From Ceratotherium simum simum (Eukaryota; Chordata; Mammalia; Perissodactyla; Rhinocerotidae), in the NCBI RefSeq assembly GCF_000283155.1, contig NW_004454178.1, forward strand, positions 3,281,318 through 3,345,317: a stretch of 64,000 nucleotides of DNA, given 5' to 3'. Within the stretch, counting starts at the first letter, position 1. Each line of letters opens with the position of its first letter. The position numbers and the translations under genes were made by a program. A model generated the notes under the pieces. It was given only the letters and a program-made list of their open reading frames with translations. It was not told the origin of the DNA and ran no database searches. This document shows, piece by piece, positions 1 through 12,029 of the stretch.

Positions 1-108
1 GTGGTGAACATGATATAATCTATGCAGAAATAGAAGTATAATGATGTACACCTGAAATTTATACAATGTTATAAACCAATGTTACTGCAATAAACAAACA
101 AACAAAAA
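1..108 (+). mobile_element. L1 LINE, 3' UTR end (cut by window edge)
   Basis: This is the last ~100 bases of an L1 3' UTR, ending in AATAAAC followed by an (AAAC)n tail. It aligns without gaps to the sense-strand L1 end at 26196-26291 with only two mismatches over about 96 bases, so both copies belong to the same young subfamily. The rest of the element lies outside the window, so its length and 5' end cannot be judged. L1 supplies the reverse transcriptase and endonuclease that also mobilise the SINEs found here. Confidence 0.85.
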
Positions 109-3100
109 TGTTGCTTTCCATAATAATAAAAATAATAATATGCAAGTTAATAGGCACAAACCTGAGGTCAACATCATTTTTAAGATAATTTCACTAGAAA
201 AATGCTTGTGACAGAACAGTATAACATATTCACATATATTTTTGGTAAATAGATTTAGGAAGGGCTTTTACTATATTTCAGAGTACAGATATATGCATTG
301 AAACATGGCTTCCCCTTGCCCTCTCATTCTAACTACCAGGATATAACAAGACATAGGAGGTGATTTCAGCATGTCCATATTTAGGAAAGACATTGGGGCA
401 GGGATTCAGGCCTTACCGTGTCTTGCGCTAGTCTTGATGATCAAGCAAGGCATTTCCCACTACCTGTGTTAGTCAAAAGAACTCTGTGTTGAAAGCTCAA
501 CCCAATGTTCTTGTATAACGAAAATGTTCTGATGTCGTTCCAAGTAGAGGATTCCATCACAAGAGTTAGCTATTTGAAACATTTTCCCTCTCATACTGGT
601 TTTGTATTAAAAAAAGACTGACTTATTTTTGGCTTTCTCTTCCATATCAGTTTAATAATGCATTTCCATATTCTCGGTTTAAAATTATTTTGCATATCAA
701 TTGTGAATACAGATCTACAACTGTAATCACTTTTCTACTATGAAGACAAATATCATGTGATACGTAAATAAATTAATCAATATAAATCTTAGACAAGGAT
801 TCTAAACAAAGTAATCTGAGTTAGTATCAATTATTGAATTTTTTCTAGATTTAATTTAATAGTAGTAAAACAGAGAATGCCTGTACTAAGGAATACATTT
901 ATGGGTCCTATCCTAAGCAGCTTACTTGCCAGGTAGAGTAAGAGAGAAGTGGAGTCTATCTCATTGTCTTTGGGGTCTCTAACGTTTCTTTAAATATAAT
1001 TATATATTTCAGTTCCTCTCTTCATTGCTCAAAAATGACTTCATCCTCTGAGTCCCACTCAGCATAAAAACTATAATGAGTAGATCCCCAAACTTATTAA
1101 TACAACTTAAAAGACAGGAAAGGAAGACTGGAAACTAAATTTGTAAAATATACTCCATGATGCAAGAAAACACTTCCCTGCTTAAACTGCAAACCAACAG
1201 ACTGTATCTAATCCATCAATGATGCTGTCTCTGTGAATTAGTTTAAAAGTAGGTGGTAAATGATCAAACACATTTTAAATCTAAAGTCAGCAGAGAGTCA
1301 CATGGGGTTCTTTTACGACTCAAAGTTTTCACTTCTCCATGTCCTATGTGTTACTGTAAACACTGAAGCAGCATATAGTATATAGGACACAGAGAGCCTC
1401 TCTGCTAATCGGTCCCCACAGACATGGTGGTGTACTCTGCCGCAAAAGCAATTTTCATTTTGAACTCCAGTACCATTTAAGAGAACACCAGTGCTTAAAA
1501 AAAATCATATCATGGTTTGAGTGACTTAGAGCCTCTGTTTCAATGGCACGCACCCCTCTCTTATGCTGTCTCTCCTTCTCTCTTCCTGTGCTCTTAACTT
1601 TGTGCCTAAAGATGAAATTACTTTCACTTTTTTCTGAAAACTAATACTAGGAGGAGGGATATTGCTATATGAGACATTAAAAAATACTTCTTTTCTCAAT
1701 TACCTTTTCTTTAAGAATAAGATATAAGCATCCGAAGGGAATGATTTTTAATCAGAGATTTCTGTTTCGAGGCAGAAGAGCTTTGCTTTTGAATGGAAAC
1801 TTGTTCTATAAGGAAAGTCTCCATCAAAAATCAAACAAGAACTGTTTTTGTAAAAGAGAACCCAGGCAGCAGTTTCAACTTAACTTGCTGCTTCTTTGCT
1901 GGGCCTTTCTTAGTGGGTTCTAAAGAGACTTTCGATTTTTTCAAGTGAGATCTCAAGGCAGTTACCTATTGAAACTACTGATCTTTCACTACTGCTGCTG
2001 AGAAGAATGTTTCCAAACGGAACTGCATGGCTCCCTCACTGGGAGACCATCCCACAGACGAAGTGCTGAAAAGAAAAACCCTCAAGTTTCAACTAAAGAG
2101 TAAAATTGGTGACAGGATTATTGTTAGTGAAATATTCTCGGAATAGTTCTTCAGGCTAATAAAAGATTTAAAAAGAAAGAGAATGCCTGCCAACTAAGTT
2201 TGAAATTAAAAACTGCAGCTACAGGAGACCTAAGTAGAAATTAGGCTTCTAGATTAAAAAAAGGTAAAAACAAACAAAACATCAATGAGAGATTATATTC
2301 AGTTTTGTCCACATAACATCAGGTATTATTCCCGTAATGTTCTTAATTTTGATTTATTTCAGTCAAACTTAATGAAAAGAATCTATACTAATATATGGTT
2401 TTGTACCTAGTATATACCTGAAGTTTGTGAGCTTTGAAATCTAGATTTAGCAGATAAACAAATGCCTAAATATTCAGTGTAGATGATTAAATGCTAGTCA
2501 GAGATATTCTAAATTACAGCTGTGCACACACAGAGTATAAAAATGCCAAAATATTACACACCACCAAATTTGGTTGCCTTTCGCTCAACAAGCCTTAATC
2601 AAATGGGAAAAGCTAAATCGAAGAGCTGCTTTGTGAACACGCATTTCAATAAACCATAATGTTTGTGAAATCAGAACGTGGGAAAAAAGGATATCAAGAA
2701 AAAGAAAATAATTCCCCATGAAAATTACCCATTTACCATATTTCAAGTACAAATTTAGAAAATATTACTGCATACTGATGCATAATAATAGAGGCAGGCT
2801 CACAGGTAAAAAAGATCCCAGATTTTATATACAAGTTAAAAACAAAAACAAAACTTTAGTAACCGCTATTTGAATAGTTCTAGGTTGCCAGGTTGCATTA
2901 GCTTATTTCAATGTATACATTTCAGGTGTCTTCTTTAGTAGAGAAATTCAGGATTTGAATAAGATATTTTTATTGATATACTTAAATAAAGTGCAACCCC
3001 TCCAAAAAAAAAGAAAAGAAAACACAACATTCTCATTTCTATACCTGGCACCATTAGATCTGGTACAGGGAATAATTATACAGCCCAAAAGCAATTTAAT

Positions 3101-3490
3101 TATCATCTTAGAGAGTTGTTAGTAGGTTGGGAATATATTTTGGGATAACCATGTGAAAATAGAGTGAGTCATTATTTACAATTATCTGAATATCAACAGG
3201 GTGCTATGCCCAAAGTAAAAAAGTCTTTCCAGCAGATAGGGCTTAAATATCACCACCATATCAACTGTTGAATGCAATTGCTAGTTAGCATGCTCTGGAG
3301 GAGGGTGAAAACCATAAATGTTATCTTACGACAGATAGTGCTAGGGAGTGGGCAGAAAAGTATGCCTAAGGTTATCATCTAGCCAAGGAATTTCACTGTA
3401 ATTCTTGGCACAATATCTTGAAATTTGCAAGAAAAGAAATTGTTTTGATTATACTTCCATCTTTGATCCTCTGATGTAATAAGATAAAAA
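109..3490. other. Unique AT-rich non-coding DNA, no gene seen
   Basis: About 3.4 kb with no convincing open frame, splice-flanked exon, SINE or LINE that I can recognise. The only frame of 60 codons (1741-1923) has no protein-like signature. Sub-region 2490-2690 is listed separately as a possible conserved element. Very old diverged repeats could be hidden here, because by-eye recognition misses them. Confidence 0.6.
2490..2690. promoter_or_regulatory. Candidate conserved non-coding element
   Basis: A non-repetitive stretch with balanced composition and clustered transcription-factor-like words, including TTAATCAAATGG, GCTAAATCG and CAATAAACCATAATG. It resembles no transposon family I know. 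The call rests only on texture; no alignment was possible. Confidence 0.2.
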
Positions 3491-3760
3491 GACCTATTTT
3501 CAGGGGCTGGCCCAGTGGTGCAAGCGGTTAAGTGTGTGCGCTCTGCTGCAGCGGCCTGGGGTTCGCCGGTTAGGATCCTGGGCGCGCACTGACACACTGC
3601 TTGGCAAGCCATGTGTGGTGGCGTCCCATATAAAGTGGAGGAAGATGGGCATGGATGTTAGCCCAGGGCCAGTCTTCCTTAACAAAAAGAGGAGGATTGG
3701 CAGATGTTAGCACAGTGCTGAACTCCTCAAAAAAAAAAAAAAAAAAAAAAGATATTTTCA
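3491..3760 (+). mobile_element. ERE1-type tRNA-derived SINE
   Basis: The SINE body starts at about 3503 with GGGGCTGGCCCAGTGGTGCA, whose TGGCCCAGTGG part is the RNA polymerase III A box. It continues through GTTCGCCGGTTAGGATCC around the B box and GGATGTTAGC, and ends in a ~20-base poly(A) at 3729-3750. Flanking copies GACCTATTTTCA (3491-3502) and GATATTTTCA (3751-3760) are a diverged target-site duplication. ERE SINEs are non-autonomous and were mobilised by L1. Several CpG sites have decayed, so this copy is older than the one at 24161-24452. Open frames on its minus strand (3379-3685) are SINE shadows. Confidence 0.9.
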
Positions 3761-4020
3761 GAACAACGGGATAAAATTTAATGTAACAAAAATCAAGATC
3801 TCATTAGGAACAAAGTCATGTAAAGCTCTTTGTAGCTCTTTGAAACATTAATTTTACTATGCTCTGTACTACATGCTGTGGTACATTACAGTCAAATATA
3901 AATATCCATGTAGCATTTCTGGCAAATATGCAGGGACACACCAAATTAAAGAGCTGTATATCAAATAATAAAGTATTATCATTATTTGAGTTAATTCACA
4001 TATGCATTTCATTCTCTATT

Positions 4021-4195
4021 TTGGGGGTCAGGAAACTTTTTTGCAAAGGTCAGATAGTAAATCAAATATTTTAAGCTTTGTAGGCCATATAGTCTCTGAC
4101 ACAACTACTGAATTCTCTATTGTAGCACTAAAACACTTCCAGATAATACATAAACATGAGTGTGGCTGTGTTCAAACAAAACTTTATTTACAAAA
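4021..4195 (+). mobile_element. hAT-Charlie-type DNA transposon, left part
   Basis: The sequence follows a well-known non-autonomous hAT family (MER20/MER58-like; exact subfamily not settled). It begins near GGGGGTCAGGAAACTT, passes TTTGTAGGCCATATAGTCTC and ends in AACTTTATTTACAAAA. The element is broken here by the L1 at 4196-7686 and resumes at 7687. Such elements are inactive relics mobilised long ago by a hAT transposase. Confidence 0.75.
4181..4195 (+). repeat. L1 target-site duplication, left copy
   Basis: ACTTTATTTACAAAA occurs here and again, identical, at 7687-7701. The two copies bracket the L1, and the word belongs to the surrounding hAT element. This is what target-primed insertion of the L1 into the older transposon would leave. 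Confidence 0.85.
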
Positions 4196-7100
4196 CTGAA
4201 CAACCAATGGGTCAATGAAGAAATTGAAAGCAAAATAAAAAAATTACTTGAGACAAATGAAAATGGAAATACAACATTCCAGCACTTACAAGATGCAGCA
4301 AAAGCAGTGTTAAGAGGGAAGTTCATAGCAATAAATGCCTACTTCAAGAAACAAAAAAAATTTCAAACAAACAACCTAACTTTATACCTGAAGGTGTAGA
4401 ATTAGAAAAAGAAGAAAAAACAAAGGCCAAAGTTAGTAGAAGGAAAGAAATAACAAAGATCAGAGCAGAAATAAATGAAATAGAGACTAAAATGACAATT
4501 GAAAAGATCAATGAAACCAAGAGCTGCTTCTTTGAAAAGATAAACAAATTGACAACCTTTTAGCTAGACTCACCAAGAAAAAAAGAGAGAGGACTCAAAT
4601 AAAAAAAAATCAGAAATTAAAGAGGAGACATTACAATTTATACCACAGAAATACAAAGAATCATAAGAGACTACTATGAACAATTATATGCCAACAAATT
4701 GGACAATCTAGAAGAAATGGATGAATTTGTAGAAACATCCAACCTTCCAAGACTGAATGATGAAGAAACAGAAAATCTGAACAGATGATTGATTATTAGC
4801 AAGGAGATTGAATCAGCAATTTAAAAACTCCCTCCAAACAAAAGTCCAAGACCAGATGGCTTCACTGAGAAATTCTACCAAACTTTCAAAAAAGAATTAA
4901 CACCAATCCTTCTGAAACTCTTCCAAAAAGTAGAAGATGAGTGAACATTTCCAAGCTTATTTTACAAGCCCAGCATCACCCTGACACCAAAGCCAGAAAA
5001 GGACACCACAAGAAAACAAAATTACAAGCCAATATCCTTGATGAACATAGATGCAAAAATCCTCAACAAAATATTAGAAAACCAAATTCAACAATACATT
5101 TAAAAAATCATATACCATGATCACAATACATTAAAAGGATCATTCACCATGATCAAGTAGGATTTATTCCAGAGAAGCAAGGATGATTCAACATCTGCAA
5201 ATCAATCAACATGATAAACCACATTAACAAATGAAGGATAAAAATCATATGATCATTTCAATAAATGCATAAAAAGCATCTGACAAAATTCAAAAGCCAT
5301 TTATGATCAAAACTCTCAACAAAGGGGGTATAGAGGGTATGTAACTCAACATAATACAGGCTATATATGAGAAGCCCACAGATAACATCATATTCAATGG
5401 TGAGAAGCTGAAAGCTTTTCCTCTAAGATGGTGAATAAGACAATGATGCCCACTCTTGGTATTTCCATTCAACACAGTATTGGGAGTCATAGCCATAGCA
5501 ATTAGGCAAGAAAAAGAAATAAAATGCATCCAAATGGGAAAGGAAAAAGTAAAACTGTCACTATTTGCAGATGACATGATACTATATATAGAAAACCCTA
5601 AAAGACTCCACCAAAAAACTGTTAGAGCTAATAAATGAATTCAGTCAAGTTTCAGGGTGCAAAATCAATATAAAGAAATCCATTGTGTTTCTATACACTA
5701 ATAACTATTAGAAAGAGAAATTAAGAAAACAATCTTATTTAAAATCACATGAAAACGAATAAAATACCTGGTAATAAATTTAACCAAGAAAAGGAAAGAC
5801 CTGTACACTATAAACTATAAGACACTGATGAAATAAGATGAAGAAGACACAAATAAATGCAAAGATATTCCATGCTCATGGATTGGAAGAAGTAATATTC
5901 TTAAAACATCCATACTACCCAAAGCAATCTATAAATTTAATGCAACCTCTATCAAAATTCCAAAGGCATTTTTCACAGAAATAGAACAAACAGTTCTAAA
6001 ATTTGTGTGGAACCACAAAAGACTCTGAATAGCCAAAGCAACCTTCAGAAAGCAGAACAAAGCTGGAAACATCATGCTCCCTGCTTTAAAACCATATTAC
6101 AATCCCATAGTAATCAAAACAGTATGGTATTGGCATAAAAACAGATATGTAAATCAAGAGAACAGAAAAGAAAGCCCAGAAATAAATAAACACAAGTAAG
6201 GTCAATTAATTTAAACAAAGGATCCAAGAATATAAAGTGGTGAAAAGATAGTCTTTTCAATAAATGGTGTTAGGAAAACTGGTCAGCAACACGCACAAGA
6301 ATGAAACTGAACCACTGTCTCACACCACACACAAAGATTAACTCAAAATAGATTAAAGACTTACATGTGAGACATGAAACCATAAAATTCCTAAAAGAAA
6401 AGATAGGTATTAATCTCCTTGACATAGGTCTTGGCAATGATTTTTTTGAATTTGACACCAAAAGCAAAGGCAACAAAAGCAAAAATAGACAAGTAGGACT
6501 ACATCAAACTAAAAAGCTCCTGCACAGCAAAGAAAACCATCAACAAAATGAAAAGACAACCTACTGAATGGGAGAAGAATATTTGCAAATCTTATATCTG
6601 ATAAAAGGTTAATATCCTAAATATACAAAGAACTTGTATAACTTAATAGCAAAAAGCAAACAATCCAATGAAAAAAGGGGCAGAGGATCTGAACAGACAT
6701 TTTTCCAAAGAAGACATACAGATGGCCAACAGGTACATGCTCAACATCACTAATCATCAGGAAAATGCATATCAAAACCACGATGAGATATCACCTAACA
6801 GCTGTTAGAATGGCTATCACCAAAAAGACAAAAAATAACAAGTGTTTGCAAGGATGTGGAGAAAAGGGAATTCCTGTGCACTGCTGGTGGGAATGTAAAT
6901 TGATGCAGCCACTATGAAAAACAGTATGAAGGATCCTCAAAAAATTAAAAATAGAAATAACATATGATCCACTTCTGGGTATTTATCTGAAGAAAATGAA
7001 AAGACTAACTTGAAAAGATATATGCACCCATATGTTCATTGCAGCATTATTTACATCAGCCAAGATATGGAAACAACCTAAGTGTCTACTGACGAATAAA

Positions 7101-7686
7101 TGGATAAAGAAAATGTGGTATATATACACAAAGGAATATTTCCGAGCCATAAGAAAGAATGAAATCTTGCCATTTGTGACAACGTGGATGGACCTCGAGG
7201 GCATTATGCTAAGTGAAAAAAGTCAGACAGAGAAAGACAAATACCGTATGACCTCACTTATATGTGGAATCTAAAAAAAAAAAGAAAAAAAAGGCAAGCT
7301 CATAAATACAGAGAACAGATTGGTGGTTGCCAGAGGTAGGGGGTGGGGAGTGAGTTAAATAGGTGAAGGGAGTCAAAAGGTACAAAGTTTCAGTTATAAA
7401 ATAAGTCATGGGGATGTACTGTACAGCATGGCAACTATAGTTAATAATACTGTATTGCATATTTGAAAGTTACTAAGAGGGTAAACCTTAAATCACAAGA
7501 AAAACAAAATTCTGTCACTATGTATGGTAATGGATGTTAACTAGATTTATTGTGGTGATCATTTCATAATATATGCAAATATCGAATCATTATGTTGTCC
7601 ATCTTAAACTAATGTAACGTTGTATGTCAATTGTACCTCAATAAAAATAAATTAATTTTTCAAAGTAAATTACAATTAAAAAATCG
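4196..7686 (+). mobile_element. 5'-truncated L1 LINE, 3.5 kb, inactive
   Basis: The sequence enters L1 ORF2 between the endonuclease and reverse-transcriptase domains and runs through ORF2 to the 3' UTR and an A-rich end near 7686. ORF1, the 5' UTR and the endonuclease domain are absent. ORF2 is broken into short frames by stops and frameshifts. The catalytic FADD motif of the reverse transcriptase is still readable at 5564-5575, and the ORF2 C-terminal part is recognisable at 7032-7274. The 3' UTR carries the usual G-rich tract (GGTAGGGGGTGGGGAG at about 7336). The element cannot code for active protein. A 15-bp duplication brackets it. Confidence 0.9.
5456..5638 (+). pseudogene. L1 ORF2 reverse-transcriptase fragment with FADD motif
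   Basis: A 60-codon surviving frame of L1 ORF2. FADD (residues 37-40; the YADD/FADD polymerase active-site box) is followed by a hydrophobic strand, as in L1 reverse transcriptases. Upstream and downstream ORF2 sequence is in other frames, so the enzyme is dead. It is part of the L1 relic and not a host gene. Confidence 0.85.
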
Positions 7687-7743
7687 ACTTTATTTACAAA
7701 AACAGGCAGATTTGATCCCTGGGCCATAGCTTGCCTAGTCCTA
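7687..7743 (+). mobile_element. hAT-Charlie-type DNA transposon, right part
   Basis: This continues the element of 4021-4195 after the L1: ACTTTATTTACAAAAACAGG, then GGGCCATAGCTTGCC and a degenerate terminal inverted repeat ending near CTAGTCCTA. The end mirrors the GGGGGTCAGGAAAC start at 4023. Joined on paper, the two parts give about 230 bp, typical for this class of miniature hAT element. Confidence 0.75.
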
Positions 7744-9059
7744 TTCTATTTCCATAGCTAGAAGTGATGATGAGTTGAAAAATGTTTCTGTAAAGCATCA
7801 TAGATTATTCACATTGTCACATTTTGATCCTTTTCTACTGAACTATCATATCAGACAAAAACACTAATAGTCAGTTAAAAGAATTCTCGAGAGCCTAACT
7901 TCTGTCTTAAAACTTTCATTCGGAGAAGAAATTAGTTCAATTTATATAATTTGTATCGACCTTTCTGTTTTTTGAAGGTCTTATACAAAGGTTGAGACAG
8001 CCATTCAACAAGCCATTAGCACTTTTGTTTTTGCAATAATAAAATTATTTAAAATGTGGGCAAAAAAGGAAGAAAGTATGTGGTTTAAAAATCCGTTCTG
8101 TTACATAATGTACATGATCAATACTGGAAATTCAACTCAAATGGGTGCTGAAAAGAGAGAGCAGAAATGCCTAGAAAACTATTGGGATCTGTCATTATAT
8201 CACTGCATGAATTTCTGCGGTTGAAAAAGCTTACTTGCCCTTTTACTGTTACTGCAGTCCAGCTGTACAGCTGGAAATTACACTGACCACTCACCTACCT
8301 TAATGCCCTTTACTCACACCCCGAGAAAACAGGACGCCAGGGAGAAATCAGAGGCTGAGATAGGAGAGTAGACCAGCGAACACGCCTTACAACAGGTATG
8401 CTCAGTTCACACCTTCAAGAAGTATTAAATCTGGATGCAGCCCTAGCCATGCATGTTCACACTTATTCATGTGTGGAGAAAGCCAGGTGATTTGCATGAT
8501 CCACATCCATTAAGAGCAGGTGGATATGCTAGCAAATGATATCAACAAGTCTTGTAATGCTTATCGTGTAGATTTTTTGCCCTTAGAAACTATTTGTGCA
8601 TTCAATTGTACATACTCAATTTAATTCAATGTGATGATCAGATTAAGTACTTGGAGATAGCTATGGCTATGCAAATAAACATGGGCCCAGAAATTTCAAA
8701 TTTTTTGTCTCTGTGTCAACACAATGAGATTCAAGGGACTAGAGTCACCAGTTCTAATGTCCAAGACCAGTTTCTCTCTAAATAGTCATGGAAGCTTTTT
8801 GGAAGAAATATCACATTGTTTTACATGTTCAACCCCACTATGATGGTTCACTGATTCATAACTTACTCTTTGCTTTGTTTTCTGCTTCTGTAGTATGCAC
8901 ACTGCTTCTTACTTTATCCTTAATTGGGTACCATAACACCAAGTGCTTCTATGTATCACATCAAAAAATTTGATCTTTCTTTCTGCTCCTTCTTCAGGTT
9001 TTTTGTGTTTAGTGACCATAGCCTAGAGACTAAGGCATTATTCTGTATCAGAAATTTCC
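7744..9059. other. Unique non-coding DNA, no gene seen
   Basis: No exon-like frame, LINE or SINE recognised. An 18-bp palindrome with two E-boxes at 8258-8275 is listed separately. The short frames in this stretch (60-63 codons) lack any protein signature. Confidence 0.55.
8258..8275. promoter_or_regulatory. Perfect palindrome holding two CAGCTG E-boxes
   Basis: TCCAGCTGTACAGCTGGA is identical to its reverse complement. It contains two CAGCTG E-boxes (8260-8265 and 8268-8273) two bases apart. CAGCTG is the preferred site of ASCL1- and MyoD-class bHLH factors. The palindrome is seen directly; a regulatory role is inference. Confidence 0.3.
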
Positions 9060-9590
9060 TAAGTTGGCTGAGGAGTTGTGTCATGTACTCCTCCCATCGA
9101 GAAGTGTAGAAGGAGTCTTGCCTTTGAATCTGGGCTGTACTGCGACCACTTTGACTAATAGTGAATAGACAGAAGCGACACTATGCCACTTCTGGCCTAA
9201 CCTTTAAGAGGGCTGAAACTTTCCACTTTTTTTCTCTTGAAATATCTGCTCTTGGAGCCCTGAACCATCATGTAAGAGGTCTGATATCACTGAGGCTGTC
9301 ATGTTTTGAGGAAGCTCAAGTTAGCCATATGGAGAGGATTTGTTCAGGAAGAAGGAAGGAAAGATTGAGAGGGAGAGAGAGAGAGAAAAAGAGAGACAAA
9401 GAGAGCGAGCAGTCATTCCAGCTGGGGCTCTAGGCATCGTAGGGCAGAGACAAGCCATTCCCACTGTGTCCTGACCAATATTCTGTCCCAGATAATGAGA
9501 TAAAAATCTTCATTATTATAAATTGTTTTAAGCCAATGAGTTTTGCAGTGGTTTGCTATGCAACAATTGATAACCAGAATTCTCTCTATA
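9060..9590 (+). mobile_element. MLT1-type (ERVL-MaLR) LTR
   Basis: Successive MLT1 landmarks are readable: TTTGAATCTGGGCTGTACTG, AGAAGCGACACTATGCCACT, GCTCTTGGAGCCCTGAACC, CATGTAAGAGGTC, a GA-rich middle (9351-9412) and the 3' landmark TTTTAAGCCAATGAGTTTTG followed by GTGGTTTGCTATGCAACA. The 5' boundary is approximate and no duplication was found. It is an old solo LTR of a mammalian MaLR retrotransposon, with no coding capacity. A 90-codon frame at 9161-9433 lies inside it and is not a gene. Confidence 0.8.
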
Positions 9591-10975
9591 TTCCAATATC
9601 CTATTTATTTCCTTGAGCAGTTATTATAATATGTGATTAATATTCTAAAACTTGTTCACTGATTTAGTGCCTATTTGTTTATAGAATGGAAAAATCTATG
9701 AAGGTAGAGGCACTAGCTGACTTAGACTTTCAGCCTTGTTATAATGCCTGACAACAAGTTAATATCTGTTAAAGGAAGGAAGAGGGAGGTGATTTGATCA
9801 TTAGTAATACCAGCTCTTTTTCATTAACACAACATTTTACTGTGCTTATATATGCAAGTTTGGTAGAAAGGTTAGTAGAAAATAGGTTTGGAAAGTATTT
9901 TTTCATATTTGACCTTTTTCTAAATTATGTGGATAGTATTTTCATCTACAACTTTCAGAATATCTTTTTTGAAAATGACTCTAGAAGTTATCAGAATTTT
10001 ATTTTATGGTTACAAATGTAAATATTTCTCACAATATCTTTAATATTTTCTTGTTAAAATTAATTTCCCCAAATCACAAAGCAACATCACAGTCTCAGTG
10101 ATTGGAAAACATCACTATGAGCTAGATTTTCCTTCTAAAATGATATTTTTACAATTGTCAACGCATCTTTCTTTCCTTTAGTGCTTTCTCGTGTTTTAAT
10201 AAGCAAGTGGGAATCAAGAGGTCACTTCCAATAGACTTTTCCTGATAAAAGTCTACTCCTTTTATCTCACAAATATGAACTCTGCCTTTAGATTTGGAAT
10301 CCCTCCAGGTAGATTTAGTAATAATACCACTGAATGTTTGAGGAAAGTGCTGCCAGATACCTATGTTCTGCTTTAGAGGGAGCAGAAGCCAAGTCAAGAG
10401 AAGCAAAGGCCAGATGTTCTAAAAGTTTAGCTCAATAAATCTTCTCAGTATTTTTCATGCAGCCAAAATAAGGTCATATGGCAAACTTAAAAGTCCAATT
10501 ATTTTATAAGGATTGAGATGAACTAATTCCCCATTACTATTTTTTAAAGGACCTATGCCTGAGGCAGAAACTTTATATTGTGAAGAGCAGGACCTCATCT
10601 AGCTTATATTCCATTCAACCTCAGTACTCTCCAATACCCGTGATTTACCTACCTGTTCATGAGGCAAATCTAAGATTATGGTAATCAATGAGGAAAAAAA
10701 AAAATCAGTAGTGACCCAGTGCCTACTAAAGGGTACCATTTATAAACCTTGGTTTGACACTCAGGAAATGTTTCCACGATTGATCTGAACCAAATTTTGT
10801 GACCCGTATCTTTCATCACCATGTTCAGACATCCCATTATTCAAAGCTGAACATATGCAACTGTTCTTGGTACCTGAGAAATACTTGTACACCTTTAAGC
10901 CTTTGACCGTGGTATTCCTTTATTAAGAAATGCTCTAAATGTCAAATAATACCCATCATCTGATGTCTATCTCAT
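9591..10975. other. Unique AT-rich non-coding DNA, no gene seen
   Basis: No repeat family or coding signature recognised. Frames at 9794-10021 (+) and 10158-10406 (-) are low-complexity or unremarkable. Confidence 0.55.
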
Positions 10976-11255
10976 ATGTTTCCTTTCTCATGAAGCCTCG
11001 TCTCATTACCTCAATGAGGAGTATTCTGTCCCTTCATCCCTTCTCAGAACTACGGCTACACGTTATTTATACTATTGTCATACTTATCAAGACTGTTTTC
11101 ATTATAATTAATTGAACTCACCTTATTTTTCAAGTAAATTATAAATTCCTTAAGCAAAGGGTCTTTTTTTCCCCTTCACATTTGTGTTCCACACACTACA
11201 TAGCACATGATATGCAATAAGAAGCACTCAATAAAGGCCTGGTATGTAAGTGGAT
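10976..11255 (+). mobile_element. L2 LINE 3' fragment
   Basis: The order of features fits the L2 3' end. CATGAAGCCTCGTCTCATTA corresponds to the 'gaggccttccctgacca' region. Then come AAATTATAAATTCCTTAAGC with a GGGTCTTTTT block, TGTGTTCCACACACTACATA, and finally AGCACTCAATAAAGGCCTGG. It is strongly diverged and untranslatable. Confidence 0.6.
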
Positions 11256-12029
11256 GGATGTGGTAAGATTTCTCACACTGCACTAGGCAGTAAGCTACAC
11301 GATATGTTTCTTCAGGCAGTGAATGAATTTATTACTATCATCTTTGAAATAAATTAGATTATCAGATTGGCTTAAATCATCCAACAAAGATCTGAAATAA
11401 TGAGACATAGGTCAAATGTATTCTTATAGGAATCAGAAGGAACCAGGGAAGGCCAAAGGGTAGGAAATGGAACTAATCAAGTTGGTATGCATTAATGAGG
11501 TATACAATAGGATACACTGAAGCCTTTTTTTTTTTTAAGCGATATAATAATATCTCCACTTTTTCTGGGAAAAGTTTTTCATAGGCAAATGAGAAGAGGC
11601 TACCAAGAAAGAATTCTTAAAGAAATATAAGCTGATGAGAAATAAACAATGTCTGTGTAGATCACCAGAGTTAAATTTTCTGAATAAAGTAATTTCCACG
11701 CCTAGCAACACATAGATCACAGTTATTTGGGGTTTTGAATCTATATTATAATTGTATTTGTCAATTTAACTGAACTGCAATAAAATATGAAAAATAAATA
11801 TCTATTGGCAACATAGGTTAAAAGTATTTTACCTTTTTGCAATGTTTGTTCATAAATATAAATACATATATATATTGATATTGGTGTGCATATACACTCT
11901 CACACACACACACAGTTTGTCAAAAAAGTGTTGAATTTAATTCTGACATATAGCTAAAGTATCTGGATCATTTTAAAATTAAAAAAAAATAGTGATACAC
12001 AAAAGTTACAGGGTCTTGAAGTAGAGACA
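11256..12029. other. Unique non-coding DNA with a small (CA)n tract
   Basis: Nothing coding was seen. A T run lies at 11524-11537 and a short TA/CA microsatellite at 11863-11914. Confidence 0.5.

Noticed and set aside
4196..7686. L1 as a potentially active element
   Set aside because: The 5' half is missing and ORF2 is broken by many stops.
9060..9590. Retroviral gene content next to the MLT1 LTR
   Set aside because: Only LTR-type sequence is seen; no internal coding region or second LTR flanks it.
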